A stretch of DNA of 64,000 bases from Sphingomonadales bacterium 32-65-25 (GTDB lineage: Bacteria > Pseudomonadota > Alphaproteobacteria > Sphingomonadales > Sphingomonadaceae): contig NCEU01000002.1 of NCBI GenBank assembly GCA_002280855.1, positions 62,001 through 126,000 on the forward strand, written 5' to 3'. Shown here piece by piece: positions 55,019-63,570 of the stretch. Positions within the stretch are counted from its first letter, which is position 1; each line of letters begins with the position of its first letter. The translations under genes and the position numbers were made by a program. A model generated the notes under the pieces. It saw only the letters and a list, made by a program, of their open reading frames with translations, was not told the DNA's origin and made no database searches.

Positions 55019-55909
55019 ATGACACTACCGGATTTCGTTGTGGATAATGTGGATAAGTCTCCGATCACCACCCGCTTTGCGCCGTCGCCCACAGGCTTGC
55101 TGCACCGGGGACACGCCTTTTCGGCGCTGCTTGCGTGGCAGCGCGCGCGGCAGTCTGGCGGGCGCTTCATCCTGCGCATCGAGGATATCGACACCACCCG
55201 CTGCCGCCCGGAATTTGAAGCGGCGATCATGGCAGACCTCACATGGCTGGGGCTGGACTGGGATGAGCCAGTGTGGCGGCAAAGCGAGCGCGGGGCGGTG
55301 TACCGCGCGGCGCTGGATCAGCTGGTGGCCATGGGCGTTGCCTATCCCTGTTTCTGCACGCGGGCCGATATTGCCGCGGCGGCGAGCGCGCCCCATGGCA
55401 GCGATGGCCCGCTCTACCCCGGCACTTGCCGCCTTCTCCCGCCAGATGTGCGCGCCCTCCGCCTGGCCAGCGAAGCCGCGGCCTGGCGGCTGGACGTGGC
55501 TGCCGCGCTCGCCATCACCGGGCCTTTGCAATGGCATGATGCCTGGGCCGGGCCGCAACGGGCCGATCCCGCCGCCGCCGGCGATTTCGTGGTCGCCCGC
55601 CGGGATATCGGCACCGCTTATGCGCTGGCGGTGGTGGTGGATGATGCGGCACAAGGCGTGACCGACGTGGTGCGCGGGGTTGATCTGTTTGAAGCGACCC
55701 ATGGGCAGCGCCTGCTGCAGGCCCTGCTCGGCTTGGCCGTGCCGCATTATCACCACCACCCGCTGGTGCTGGGCAGGGATGGCCGGCGGCTGGCGAAACG
55801 TGACGCGGGTGAGACGCTGGCGGCCTTGCGGGCGACCGGTGCCGATCCGGCAGAGTTGTGCGCCGCGCTGCTTGCGCAATCACCGACGGGTCAACAAATC
55901 CTCTGTTGA
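55019..55909 (+). CDS. gluQ: glutamyl-Q tRNA(Asp) synthetase
   Basis: 296-residue truncated GluRS paralog that attaches glutamate to queuosine-34 of tRNA-Asp. The class I HIGH-like motif is in FAPSPTGLLHRGHAFSALLAW, ILRIEDIDTTR follows, zinc-binding cysteines appear in PCFCTR and YPGTCR, and RRLAKRDAG stands in the KMSKS position. The anticodon-binding domain is absent, as expected. ATG 55019 is used because upstream in-frame sequence is not conserved. Its stop lies inside the terminator stem. Confidence 0.93.
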   Translation: MTLPDFVVDNVDKSPITTRFAPSPTGLLHRGHAFSALLAWQRARQSGGRFILRIEDIDTTRCRPEFEAAIMADLTWLGLDWDEPVWRQSERGAVYRAALDQLVAMGVAYPCFCTRADIAAAASAPHGSDGPLYPGTCRLLPPDVRALRLASEAAAWRLDVAAALAITGPLQWHDAWAGPQRADPAAAGDFVVARRDIGTAYALAVVVDDAAQGVTDVVRGVDLFEATHGQRLLQALLGLAVPHYHHHPLVLGRDGRRLAKRDAGETLAALRATGADPAELCAALLAQSPTGQQILC

Positions 55910-55918
55910 CCCGATTTT
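55888..55918 (+). terminator. rho-independent terminator overlapping the gluQ stop
   Basis: A perfect 9 bp stem (55888-55896 with 55904-55912), 7 nt loop and GATTTT tail. The gluQ TGA (55907-55909) is inside the 3' arm. Confidence 0.75.
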
Positions 55919-55978
55919 ACAGAATATTTACCCACTGAGCAGGGGAGCGGAGTTTCCCCATCACAGGGGGAGTTTCGC

Positions 55979-56788
55979 ATGCGTTCAGGGTTTGTGTGTG
56001 CCGCGCTGGTGGCGGCCATCGGCGTTTGTGTTCCCGCCACGGCGGCGCAGCAGTTGATCACCTTCACTGGCTTGGCCGGTGTCTCACCATCCGGCACGCC
56101 GATTGCGGCCTTGCAGCAATTTGCCGGCGCCACGGTGGTGGGGGCGTTCCTGGTCGATACGGCTGCGGCCGGCCAGCAATTGACCGGGCCGGTGGGCGGC
56201 CAGGGCGAAAGCGCGTTGCTCACCGGGGCCGTGCTGGGCGGCCAGATCGATCTGTTCGGCACCAATGGCCCGGTCTCGCTGCTGCGCACCGGCAATGATT
56301 TCGGCAACATCTTCACGGTCAACAATGGCGGTGTGGGCGGCAATCCCAACAACCGCCTGGATCAGATGGGTTATACCACCGGCGCGCGGCTGGTGTCGGG
56401 TCAGTTTCTGAAACCCTATGAGATTGCGGGCAATGTGCCGCCTGACCTGTTCATCAGTTCGCTGTTCTTCGGCCGCACCCTTCAGGGCCCGCTCACCGAT
56501 CCGCCCGCAATGATCACCGACGTGACGACGCGGGATTTCGCTGGTGTGCTCACCGGACCGCTGGGCACGCCCTTGTTCCTGAACATCGTGTTCCGCCAGG
56601 GTGATCCGCTGATCGGCGGCACCTTCACCGGTCTGCCGCTGCAACCGGTGGGCGTGGGCAATCTGCAGCTCAACATCATCAACATCGGTGGCGCTGTGCC
56701 GGAGCCCTCAAGTTGGGCCATGCTGATCATTGGTTTCGGCCTGGTGGGCGCGACCCTGCGCCGGCGGCGGGGGATGACTGCGGCCTAA
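55979..56788 (+). CDS. exported PEPxxWA-CTERM protein
   Basis: 269-residue secreted protein. Signal peptide (FVCAALVAAIGVCVPATAAQ), a beta-rich body without known domain (QQLITFTGLAGVSPSGTPIAALQQFAGATVVGAFLVD), and a C-terminal sorting tail VPEPSSWAMLIIGFGLVGATLRRRR. The tail marks it for exosortase processing, linked in these bacteria to extracellular polysaccharide. GGGGGAG precedes the ATG. Function of the body is unknown. Confidence 0.85.
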   Translation: MRSGFVCAALVAAIGVCVPATAAQQLITFTGLAGVSPSGTPIAALQQFAGATVVGAFLVDTAAAGQQLTGPVGGQGESALLTGAVLGGQIDLFGTNGPVSLLRTGNDFGNIFTVNNGGVGGNPNNRLDQMGYTTGARLVSGQFLKPYEIAGNVPPDLFISSLFFGRTLQGPLTDPPAMITDVTTRDFAGVLTGPLGTPLFLNIVFRQGDPLIGGTFTGLPLQPVGVGNLQLNIINIGGAVPEPSSWAMLIIGFGLVGATLRRRRGMTAA

Positions 56789-56871
56789 GTTTTCAGGAGG
56801 CTGAGGCGCCGGCACGGCCTTGCTGACGCACCCCCCTGTTCAGCCTGCCAAAGGCTGTTAGACCTTTACCC

Positions 56872-57072
56872 ATGCAATCGACTCTCGTCTTCTTCATGAT
56901 CGCCTCGGCGGTGGGCACCTTGGCGGTGCTGGCGCGTGGCATCATCATCATGGCGCGCGGCCAGGATGTGACGGGCGCGCAATCGAACCGCATGATGAGC
57001 CTGCGCGTGGCGCTGCAGGCGCTGGCGATCTTCTTCATCGTCATCCTGTTCCTGATCAATCGTCCGGGCTGA
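56872..57072 (+). CDS. HIG1-domain-like twin transmembrane protein
   Basis: 66-residue protein with two membrane helices around a loop reading GQDVTGAQSNRMMSLRVALQ, which matches the conserved RxMxxRVxxQ part of HIG1-type proteins. In mitochondria this family associates with respiratory complexes; the bacterial role is unclear. It ends 7 bp before the cobalamin adenosyltransferase start. Confidence 0.75.
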   Translation: MQSTLVFFMIASAVGTLAVLARGIIIMARGQDVTGAQSNRMMSLRVALQALAIFFIVILFLINRPG

Positions 57073-57079
57073 TTGGCCG

Positions 57080-57625
57080 ATGGTGCGCTTGAACCGCATC
57101 TACACCCGCACCGGCGATGATGGCTCCACCGGCCTGGTCGATGGCAGCCGCGTCTCCAAGGCCAGCCACCGCCCGGTGGTGATGGGCAGCGTGGATGAAG
57201 CCAATGCCGCCATCGGCCTTGCCCGGCTTTCTGCCAGCCCGGCCACTGATGCCATCCTGTCGCGCATCCAGAATGATCTGTTTGATCTGGGCGCCGATGT
57301 GGCGACTCCCGATGGTGTCGAAGGGGCGCTGCGCATTGTGCCGGTGCAGGTGGACTGGCTGGAAACGCAGATCGACGTTGCCAATGAAACCTTGGCGCCG
57401 CTCACCAGCTTCATCCTGCCCGCCGGCACGGCGAGCGCCACCCATCTCCACCTCGCCCGCACCATCGTGCGCCGGGCCGAACGCGATGCCGTAGCCGCAG
57501 GGGACGAGATCAGCGCGCCGGCTCGTCACTATCTCAACCGCCTGTCCGATCTGCTGTTCGTTCTGGCGCGGGTGGAAAATGCGGCGACCGGCGATGTGCT
57601 GTGGGTGCCGGGGGCCCATCGCTGA
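57080..57625 (+). CDS. PduO-type ATP:cob(I)alamin adenosyltransferase
   Basis: 181-residue enzyme making adenosylcobalamin from cob(I)alamin and ATP. It shows the N-terminal RIYTRTGDDGSTGLVDGSRVSK ATP-binding motif, VDEANAAIGLARL, ARTIVRRAERDAVA and LNRLSDLLFVLARVEN. Length is normal. No corrin synthesis genes are nearby, so it may serve salvage or an adenosylcobalamin-dependent enzyme elsewhere. Confidence 0.92.
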   Translation: MVRLNRIYTRTGDDGSTGLVDGSRVSKASHRPVVMGSVDEANAAIGLARLSASPATDAILSRIQNDLFDLGADVATPDGVEGALRIVPVQVDWLETQIDVANETLAPLTSFILPAGTASATHLHLARTIVRRAERDAVAAGDEISAPARHYLNRLSDLLFVLARVENAATGDVLWVPGAHR

Positions 57626-57760
57626 GATTTGGTTAGCGCGCGTGCAATATGATTTTACTGTAATACACCCTGATTTGGTATCAGTTCGTTAACAATCCTC
57701 CCCTAGGTAGAAATACGGTGCATCGTGGGGATGCGCACGGAGATTTCACGGGGGAATACC

Positions 57761-59119
57761 ATGTCTCGAATGATGAGCCGCGGCCTGAAGGCTGCGGTGT
57801 TGGCCAGTGCTGTTGTTGCGCTGGCGCTGCCGGGCGTCGCGCATGCCAGCGCCGCTGTGCAGGATGTCAACACCACGCTGCTCGACAGCATCCGCGCCGG
57901 CGCCGCCGGGCCGCCGCCGCGCGCTGCCCGCGCCATCGCGATGGTCAGCACGGCCACGTTCGATGCCGTCAATGCCGGTTCGCACATGGGTTATCAGGGC
58001 TACAGCTATTCCGGCCCGGCCGTAAATGGCCTCTCGAAAGACGCGTTGGCCCTTTCGGCCGGCTACACGATGATGGCCAATCTGTTTCCTGTTCTGGCCG
58101 GCAGCCTGAACACCCAGCTCAGCACTCGCCTCGATGCGCTGTCGCTGAATGCCGGCGTGCGCGCCAGCAGCGTGGCGCTGGGCAGCTCGATTGCGCTCAA
58201 TTTCTACAACGCCCGCCTCACTGATGGTGCCGCCGGCGCGCAGGTGCCTTATGTTCCGGGCACCAACCCCGGTGATTTCCAGCCGATCCAGCCCGGTGAC
58301 CCAGTGCTGCCGCTATGGGGCAGCGTGACCACCTTTGCCGCAGCCAATTCCAGCCAGTTCGGCAATGGCGCGCCGCCCGCTTTGGGCAGCGCCGAATTCA
58401 TCGCTGATTATAACGAAGTGAAGGCGCTGGGCTGCGCCACCTGCGGCACGCCCGAACAGCAGCTGATCGCCCGCTTCTGGGCCGATGGCGGCGGCACCTT
58501 CACCCCGCCTGGCCACTGGATCGACATCACCAACGGCCTGATCGGTGGCCTGTCCACGCTGGAAGCCGCCCGCGTCACGGCGCTGGTCGGCATGTCGGTT
58601 GCCGATGCTGGCATCACCGCCTGGCAGGACAAGTATCAGTACAACATCTGGCGGCCGATCACGGCCATCAACAACTGCACGATGGCGACCTGCGGCGTGG
58701 ACGGCGAACCTGGCTGGACGCCGTTCCTGTCCACGCCGAACTTCCCGTCCTATGTGTCGGGCCACAGCAGCTTCTCCGGCGGTGCCGCCGGCGCGCTGAC
58801 CAGCGTTTTCGGCAACAGCGTGTCCTTCTGCACCCCGGCCGATCCGGCTTCGGGCGTGGTGGGTGATCGCTGCTTCACGTCCTTGCGCGGTGCCGCCGAT
58901 GAAGCCGGCATCAGCCGCATCTATGGCGGCATCCATTATGAGTTCGACAACGGCCGCGCGGTGAACAACGCCTTCAACCTGGGCACATTCGTCGCCGATA
59001 CCCAGTTGCAGCGCACCGGCGCCGTGCCGGAACCGGCGAGCTGGGCGATGCTGATCGCCGGCTTCGGTCTGGTTGGCGCTATGGCCCGCCGTCGCCGCCT
59101 GGCCATCGTCAGCGCCTGA
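57761..59119 (+). CDS. PEPxxWA-CTERM vanadium haloperoxidase/PAP2-like protein
   Basis: 452-residue exported protein. Signal peptide (LKAAVLASAVVALALPGVAHA). The vanadate/phosphate pocket is complete: KYQYNIWRPITAI (Lys, Arg), PSYVSGHSSFSGGAAG (SGH) and SRIYGGIHYEFDN (Arg, His). The C-terminus is a sorting tail VPEPASWAMLIAGFGLVGAMARRRR. It may oxidise halides or remove phosphate; sequence cannot decide. Start 57761 is supported by GGGGGAA. The upstream 135 bp are AT-rich. Confidence 0.88.
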   Translation: MSRMMSRGLKAAVLASAVVALALPGVAHASAAVQDVNTTLLDSIRAGAAGPPPRAARAIAMVSTATFDAVNAGSHMGYQGYSYSGPAVNGLSKDALALSAGYTMMANLFPVLAGSLNTQLSTRLDALSLNAGVRASSVALGSSIALNFYNARLTDGAAGAQVPYVPGTNPGDFQPIQPGDPVLPLWGSVTTFAAANSSQFGNGAPPALGSAEFIADYNEVKALGCATCGTPEQQLIARFWADGGGTFTPPGHWIDITNGLIGGLSTLEAARVTALVGMSVADAGITAWQDKYQYNIWRPITAINNCTMATCGVDGEPGWTPFLSTPNFPSYVSGHSSFSGGAAGALTSVFGNSVSFCTPADPASGVVGDRCFTSLRGAADEAGISRIYGGIHYEFDNGRAVNNAFNLGTFVADTQLQRTGAVPEPASWAMLIAGFGLVGAMARRRRLAIVSA

Positions 59120-59137
59120 ACGCATAGCTGATTGGGG

Positions 59138-59178
59138 CAACGGCCCGGCGCTGGCAGCAGCGCCGGGCCGTTGTTTTT
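59138..59178 (+). terminator. strong rho-independent terminator after the haloperoxidase-like gene
   Basis: A perfect 16 bp stem (59138-59153 with 59158-59173), GCAG tetraloop and five T (59174-59178). Confidence 0.93.
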
Positions 59179-59197
59179 GGCAGCATGGCGCGTCAGG

Positions 59198-59213
59198 TTG
59201 ACGTTAACGTAAA
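59198..59213 (+). promoter_or_regulatory. LiuR-like palindromic operator upstream of etfBA
   Basis: TTGACGTTAACGTAAA is a near-perfect 16 bp dyad (one mismatch) centred 78 bp before the etfB ATG. It resembles the motif reported for LiuR, a MerR-family regulator of branched-chain amino acid and fatty acid catabolism in Proteobacteria, whose regulons often include etfBA. The regulator gene is not in the window. Confidence 0.5.
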
Positions 59214-59282
59214 CTTGGGCCTTGACCCTGCTGCCGGCATCGGCCAAGTGCGATGCATAACCAAGCTTCGGAAAGGCTGTCC

Positions 59283-60032
59283 ATGAAGGTGCTTGTCCCC
59301 GTCAAACGGGTGGTCGACTATAACGTCAAGGTGCGGGTGAAGTCGGATCAGACCGGCGTCGAACTCGCCAACATCAAGATGAGCATGAACCCCTTCGACG
59401 AAATCGCCGTCGAAGAGGCGATCCGCCTGAAGGAAAAGGGCATCGCCACCGAGGTCGTGGTCGTTTCCATCGGCGTGCAGCAGTGCACCGAAACGTTGCG
59501 CACTGCGCTCGCCATGGGCGCCGATCGCGGCATCCTGGTGCAAACCGACGTGACCACCGAATCGCTGGCCGTCGCCAAGGTGCTGGCCGGCATCGTCGCT
59601 GAAGAAGCGCCGGGCCTGGTCATCCTGGGCAAGCAGGCCATTGACGACGACGCCAACCAGACCGGCCAGATGCTCGCCGGGCTCCTGGGTTGGGCGCAGG
59701 GCACGTTTGCGTCCAAGCTCGATCCGCAGGGCGAGACGGTCAACGTCACCCGCGAAATCGATGGCGGCCTTGAAACCGTGGCGCTGAAGATGCCGGCGAT
59801 CGTGACGACCGATCTGCGTCTGAACGAACCGCGCTATGCCTCGCTGCCGAACATCATGAAGGCGAAGAGCAAGCCGATCGCCAACAAGACCCCGGCCGAT
59901 TACGGCGTGGACATGACGCCGCGCCTGACCACCCTGAAAGTCACCGAGCCGGCCAAGCGCCAGGCCGGCATCAAGGTGAAGTCTGTCGATGAGTTGGTCG
60001 CGAAGCTGAAGGAAATGGGAGCCGTCGCATGA
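59283..60032 (+). CDS. etfB: electron transfer flavoprotein beta subunit
   Basis: 249-residue subunit binding AMP. With EtfA it carries electrons from acyl-CoA dehydrogenases to the quinone pool through ETF:QO. It shows [59 protein letters not shown], the signature [24 protein letters not shown] and [13 protein letters not shown] 59283 fits the family; 59253 would add 10 residues. It overlaps etfA by 4 bp. Confidence 0.97.
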   Translation: MKVLVPVKRVVDYNVKVRVKSDQTGVELANIKMSMNPFDEIAVEEAIRLKEKGIATEVVVVSIGVQQCTETLRTALAMGADRGILVQTDVTTESLAVAKVLAGIVAEEAPGLVILGKQAIDDDANQTGQMLAGLLGWAQGTFASKLDPQGETVNVTREIDGGLETVALKMPAIVTTDLRLNEPRYASLPNIMKAKSKPIANKTPADYGVDMTPRLTTLKVTEPAKRQAGIKVKSVDELVAKLKEMGAVA

Positions 60033-60961
60033 GCACGCTGGTCCTTGCCGAACACGACAACGCCGATCTGAAGGACGCCACGCTGGCGACCATCACGGCA
60101 GCCACCCAACTGGGCGGCGATGTGCATGTGCTGGTGGCCGGTTCCGGCTGCGGCGCTGTGGCCGAAGCCGCCGCGAAAGTGGCCGGCGTCGCCAAGGTGC
60201 TGGTCGCCGACGATGCCGCATATGGCGCCGCGCTGCCGGAAAACCTCGCCCCGCTGATCGCTGGCCTGATGGCTGGTTATGATGCCTTCGTTGCGCCTGC
60301 CACCAGCCGCGGCAAGAACGTCGCCCCGCGCGTCGCCGCGGCGCTGGACGTGGCGCAGATCAGCGAGATCCTGTCGGTGGAAGGCCCGGATACCTTCACC
60401 CGCCCGATCTACGCCGGCAACGCTATCGCCACCGTGAAGTCGTCCGATGCCAGGAAGGTGATCACCGTGCGCGGCACCGCCTTCGCCAAGGCCGCGACCA
60501 GCGGCGGCAGCGCGTCGGTTGAAGCCGTCAGCGGCGCCGGTTCGGCCGGCACGTCGAGCTTCGTCGGCGCCGAACTCACCAAATCGGCCCGCCCCGAGCT
60601 CACCGCCGCCAAGATCATCGTGTCCGGCGGCCGTGCGCTGGGCTCGTCGGACAAGTTCCACGAATTTATTGATCCGCTCGCCGACAAGCTGGGCGCCGCC
60701 GTCGGCGCCAGCCGCGCTGCCGTCGATGCCGGCTATGCCCCCAACGATTATCAGGTCGGCCAGACCGGCAAGATCGTCGCCCCGGAACTCTATGTCGCCG
60801 TCGGCATCTCCGGCGCGATCCAGCACCTGGCCGGCATGAAGGACAGCAAGATCATCGTCGCCATCAACAAGGACGAAGAAGCCCCGATCTTCCAGGTGGC
60901 CGACGTCGGCCTGGTCGGCGACCTCTTCACGCTGGTGCCGGAACTGACCGGTAAGCTGTAA
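60029..60961 (+). CDS. etfA: electron transfer flavoprotein alpha subunit
   Basis: 310-residue FAD-binding subunit. The N-terminal domain begins [24 protein letters not shown]; the FAD domain shows [82 protein letters not shown]. Length and motifs are standard. It is translationally coupled to etfB (ATGA) and followed by a terminator. Confidence 0.97.
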   Translation: MSTLVLAEHDNADLKDATLATITAATQLGGDVHVLVAGSGCGAVAEAAAKVAGVAKVLVADDAAYGAALPENLAPLIAGLMAGYDAFVAPATSRGKNVAPRVAAALDVAQISEILSVEGPDTFTRPIYAGNAIATVKSSDARKVITVRGTAFAKAATSGGSASVEAVSGAGSAGTSSFVGAELTKSARPELTAAKIIVSGGRALGSSDKFHEFIDPLADKLGAAVGASRAAVDAGYAPNDYQVGQTGKIVAPELYVAVGISGAIQHLAGMKDSKIIVAINKDEEAPIFQVADVGLVGDLFTLVPELTGKL

Positions 60962-60984
60962 TCAGCGCCTGCCGAACGATTTGA

Positions 60985-61016
60985 GGGCCGTCGCTCGCTG
61001 GAGCGGCGGCCCTTTT
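60985..61016 (+). terminator. rho-independent terminator after etfBA
   Basis: A 12 bp stem (60985-60996 with 61001-61012, one G-U pair), GCTG loop and four T. Confidence 0.85.
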
Positions 61017-61029
61017 CGTTTGGGAGGAA

Positions 61030-61067
61030 GGCAGAGGGCCTCCGGCGGGCAGGGACGCAGTGCCTGC
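61030..61067 (+). repeat. REP-like element, left copy
   Basis: Contains GAGGGCCTCCGGCGGGCAGGG followed by a short dyad ending TGCCTGC. The reverse complement of 61607-61647 carries the same core with near-identical flanks, so the two copies form an inverted pair around the gene at 61153. It resembles extragenic palindromes seen in sphingomonad-type genomes. Confidence 0.6.
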
Positions 61068-61152
61068 TACCCATTCGATCAATGCCTCCTTGCTACAACC
61101 TACCGGACATTGAACAGTTGTGCTGAAAGGGTGGCAACCGAAAGGGAAGGAC

Positions 61153-61539
61153 ATGTTCGGGTTCGAGCGCAATAAGATCGGGTCAAAGTGGGTTGACCAA
61201 GCAACACAAACGCAAGCGGCGTTTCGGTCCTTCTTTGAACTGATAGACCCGAATGGAAGTGGTGATAGCGCCAAAGAGCTTGGGGAAATCACGGAAGCAA
61301 TCGCGCTGGCTGGGGAATGGAGAAAAGACGATGAGTGGCGGATTTCGACTTGGATGCATGTCACTATCAAGACGGAAATGGTCGACGGGAAGCAATGGTT
61401 TCGAGTGACCGTGAACTGCGATGGCCAGTCACTATCTTGCCGATGTCCGACGATCCAGAGGGCGTTCGCATTCTACAAGCTTTATGCACACATCATCACT
61501 TACCAGTTCTATGCCGCCGGTCCCCCTTGGGCGGAGTGA
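61153..61539 (+). CDS. hypothetical protein between inverted REP-like repeats
   Basis: 128-residue soluble protein, no signal or membrane segment. It has FGFERNKIGSKWVDQATQTQAAFRSFFELIDPNGSGDSAKELGEITEAI, then a beta region with WMHVTIKTEMVDGKQWFRVTVNCDGQ, and a C-terminal aromatic helix (AFAFYKLYAHIITYQFYAAG). No family is recognised. Base composition is clearly AT-richer than neighbours. AAAGGGAAGG supports ATG 61153. Likely acquired. Confidence 0.55.
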   Translation: MFGFERNKIGSKWVDQATQTQAAFRSFFELIDPNGSGDSAKELGEITEAIALAGEWRKDDEWRISTWMHVTIKTEMVDGKQWFRVTVNCDGQSLSCRCPTIQRAFAFYKLYAHIITYQFYAAGPPWAE

Positions 61540-61606
61540 GCCGCGGCTTGAACATCCGCTAACCACACCAACATTGCTAATAAGCACCGACCAAAAACAA
61601 ACGGAT

Positions 61607-61647
61607 GCAGGGTCTGCGACCCTGCCCGCCGGAGGCCCTCTTCTGCC
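61607..61647 (-). repeat. REP-like element, right copy (inverted)
   Basis: GCAGGGT (61607-61613) and ACCCTGC (61619-61625) make a perfect dyad, followed by CCGCCGGAGGCCCTC, the inverse of the left copy's core. It lies 8 bp from the end of the Stealth-like gene. Confidence 0.6.
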
Positions 61648-61654
61648 TAACCAC

Positions 61655-62611
61655 TCACGCCGCAATCGCGCGTTCGATCCAGGCGCGGGTGTCGGGGATG
61701 GCGGCTTCGACCTGGGGCAGATCGTTGACGCAGAGGAACTTGAACTGCGGTTGGCACGCGCGGGCGAGGTAGGCGCGCACTTGCGGCAGCGGGTAATCCA
61801 GCACGGCGCCGGTGCGCAGGTGGAGATGGTCTTCGCCCGTGTGCAGCACGGCGGCGCCGGCGGCGATGCAGGCGTGGTTGTGCAGGCCTTGGGGCAGGAA
61901 TTGCGAGACGCAGCGGAAGCGGTGGCCGAGATTGGCGACGAACGCGGCGCGGTGCTGATCATAGAGGCGCGCCAGCACGGAGCGGCGCAGCGGGTGGACA
62001 ACGTGGGCGGCGCGGAACTGCCGGTCTGCGCCGAAGCCCGCCAGCGCCGCGGCGTTGATCTGGGTCAGCGCGTTGAGCAGCGCCGGGTCGTCGCGGCTGG
62101 CCGGATCGGCGGCGATGGCGCTGTGATCGGTCCACGCGCCGCGCAGCACCGGCGCGCCGTCGCGGAACACATCGCCGGGTGCGAGTGGCCCGGTGAGAAA
62201 CACATCATCGTTGAAATAGACGAAATGTTCGGCCAGGCCGGGGATGCGCCACAGCAATGTTTCGATGGCCAGCGAGTTGAAGGTGGGCAGCGCGCTTTCA
62301 TGGTCGGCAAACAGGGTCAGGTGATCGACAATCCGCACCCGCGCCACCAGATCGGCCGGCAGGCGCGACAGATCGGGGGTTTGCGCATCGGTGATGATCC
62401 AGATCCGCCCGATCCACGGCGCATGATTGGCAATCGAGCGCAGGCAATAGCCCAGCTCGTCATTGCAGGCCCACCGGTGGGGGTTGACGCCGTTGGCATG
62501 GCGGGGCGCGTGCGGCTGGTGCGCCAGGCGTTTGGCGGTGTGGGCAGGATCGTCACCGTCGACCCAGGTGATGACCGCGTCGATGCGCGCGCCGTCGCCG
62601 AAATTCTGCAT
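61655..62611 (-). CDS. Stealth-family exopolysaccharide phosphotransferase
   Basis: 318-residue cytoplasmic sugar-phosphate transferase. It has Stealth conserved region 1 (RIDAVITWVDGDDP), region 2 (NDELGYCLRSIANHAPWIGRIWIITDAQTPDLSRLPADLVARVRIVDH and FVYFNDDVFLTGPLAPGDVF) and regions 3-4 (HVVHPLRRSVLARL, LHNHACIAAG). Family members transfer hexose-1-phosphate in capsule synthesis, related to eukaryotic GlcNAc-1-phosphotransferase. ATG 62611 is chosen; a GTG at 62644 is possible. No other capsule gene is adjacent. Confidence 0.87.
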   Translation of the reverse strand: MQNFGDGARIDAVITWVDGDDPAHTAKRLAHQPHAPRHANGVNPHRWACNDELGYCLRSIANHAPWIGRIWIITDAQTPDLSRLPADLVARVRIVDHLTLFADHESALPTFNSLAIETLLWRIPGLAEHFVYFNDDVFLTGPLAPGDVFRDGAPVLRGAWTDHSAIAADPASRDDPALLNALTQINAAALAGFGADRQFRAAHVVHPLRRSVLARLYDQHRAAFVANLGHRFRCVSQFLPQGLHNHACIAAGAAVLHTGEDHLHLRTGAVLDYPLPQVRAYLARACQPQFKFLCVNDLPQVEAAIPDTRAWIERAIAA

Positions 62612-62782
62612 TGGTCCCGTCCAGGCGAGCGTTTGGTCCGCCACGATAGAACAGGACGCGTGAGGCCATGGGGCGGTGACGCCGCCGTGTCAACACTCAG
62701 GGCAAAAGGTTCCATGGCCGCGAAAATAAATCGCGCACCGCCGTTGGCCACGCATTCGGGCTGACGTTGCCTGCTTCTGGGC

Positions 62783-63409
62783 CTATTTCTGGAACGCCGC
62801 CGCGATTTCCAATTTCACCTCGTCGCCCACGAACGGCACGCCGAAGCCAAGACCGAATTCGCTGCGCCGGATGGTGCCGGTGGCGCGGAAGCCGATGTTT
62901 TCCTTGCCGCCCATGTTGGGTGGGGTGCGGCCGGCGCCATAAAAGCTGACATCCAGCGTCACTGGCTTGGTCACGCCGTTGAAGGTGAAATCGCCCGTCA
63001 GTTTGGCGGTCTGGCCGGTGGTCACCAATTTGGTGGAGACGAAGCGGGCATCGGCCGGGGTGGGGCCGAAGAAATCGGGTTTGCCGCCCTCCTTGCCGGC
63101 ACGCAGCAGATGCTGGGTGAGGCCGGTGCTGGCGGTGGTCACCTTGGCGATGGGAATGGTCACGTCCAGCTTGGTTGCCTCGGGCTGCTTCGGATCAAAG
63201 GTCAGGCGGCCGGTGACGCTGCCGAACATGCCCGTGTAGGGCGTGAAGCCGAGGTGATCGAGCGTCCACACCACCAGCGTGTGATCGGGATCAGCGGTGT
63301 AGGTGCCGCCGCTGATGGCGGCTGCGTTGCGGCTGCCCGGCGCTTGCGCGGTGGCGGTTTGGGCGATGGCGGCGACGGCCAGTGCCATCACGATCGGGAA
63401 CGTCCGCAT
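62783..63409 (-). CDS. YceI family periplasmic protein
   Basis: 208-residue exported lipocalin-like protein. Signal peptide (RTFPIVMALAVAAIAQTATAQ), then the YceI barrel: GTYTADPDHTLVVWTLDHLGFTPYTGMFGSVTGRLTFDP, KLDVTIPIAKVTT, ARFVSTKLVTTG, LTGDFTFNGVTKPVTLDVSF and the C-terminal GFRATGTIRRSEFGLGFGVPFVGDEVKLEI. The family binds isoprenoids or lipids. GGAGA favours ATG 63409 over 63415. Confidence 0.93.
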   Translation of the reverse strand: MRTFPIVMALAVAAIAQTATAQAPGSRNAAAISGGTYTADPDHTLVVWTLDHLGFTPYTGMFGSVTGRLTFDPKQPEATKLDVTIPIAKVTTASTGLTQHLLRAGKEGGKPDFFGPTPADARFVSTKLVTTGQTAKLTGDFTFNGVTKPVTLDVSFYGAGRTPPNMGGKENIGFRATGTIRRSEFGLGFGVPFVGDEVKLEIAAAFQK

Positions 63410-63570
63410 CTTCATTCTCCAACTGTTTGATGCCGTCCGCCATACAGGCCGGCCCCGGCGCCCGCCAGTGCCCCTTCTGTCTCACTGCCCCATCTGTCCT
63501 GCGCCTGCAAAGCCTGCCATCATGGCAATGTTTGACGTGCAGGCGCAGGGCGATGGCGGCGGGGGACGGC

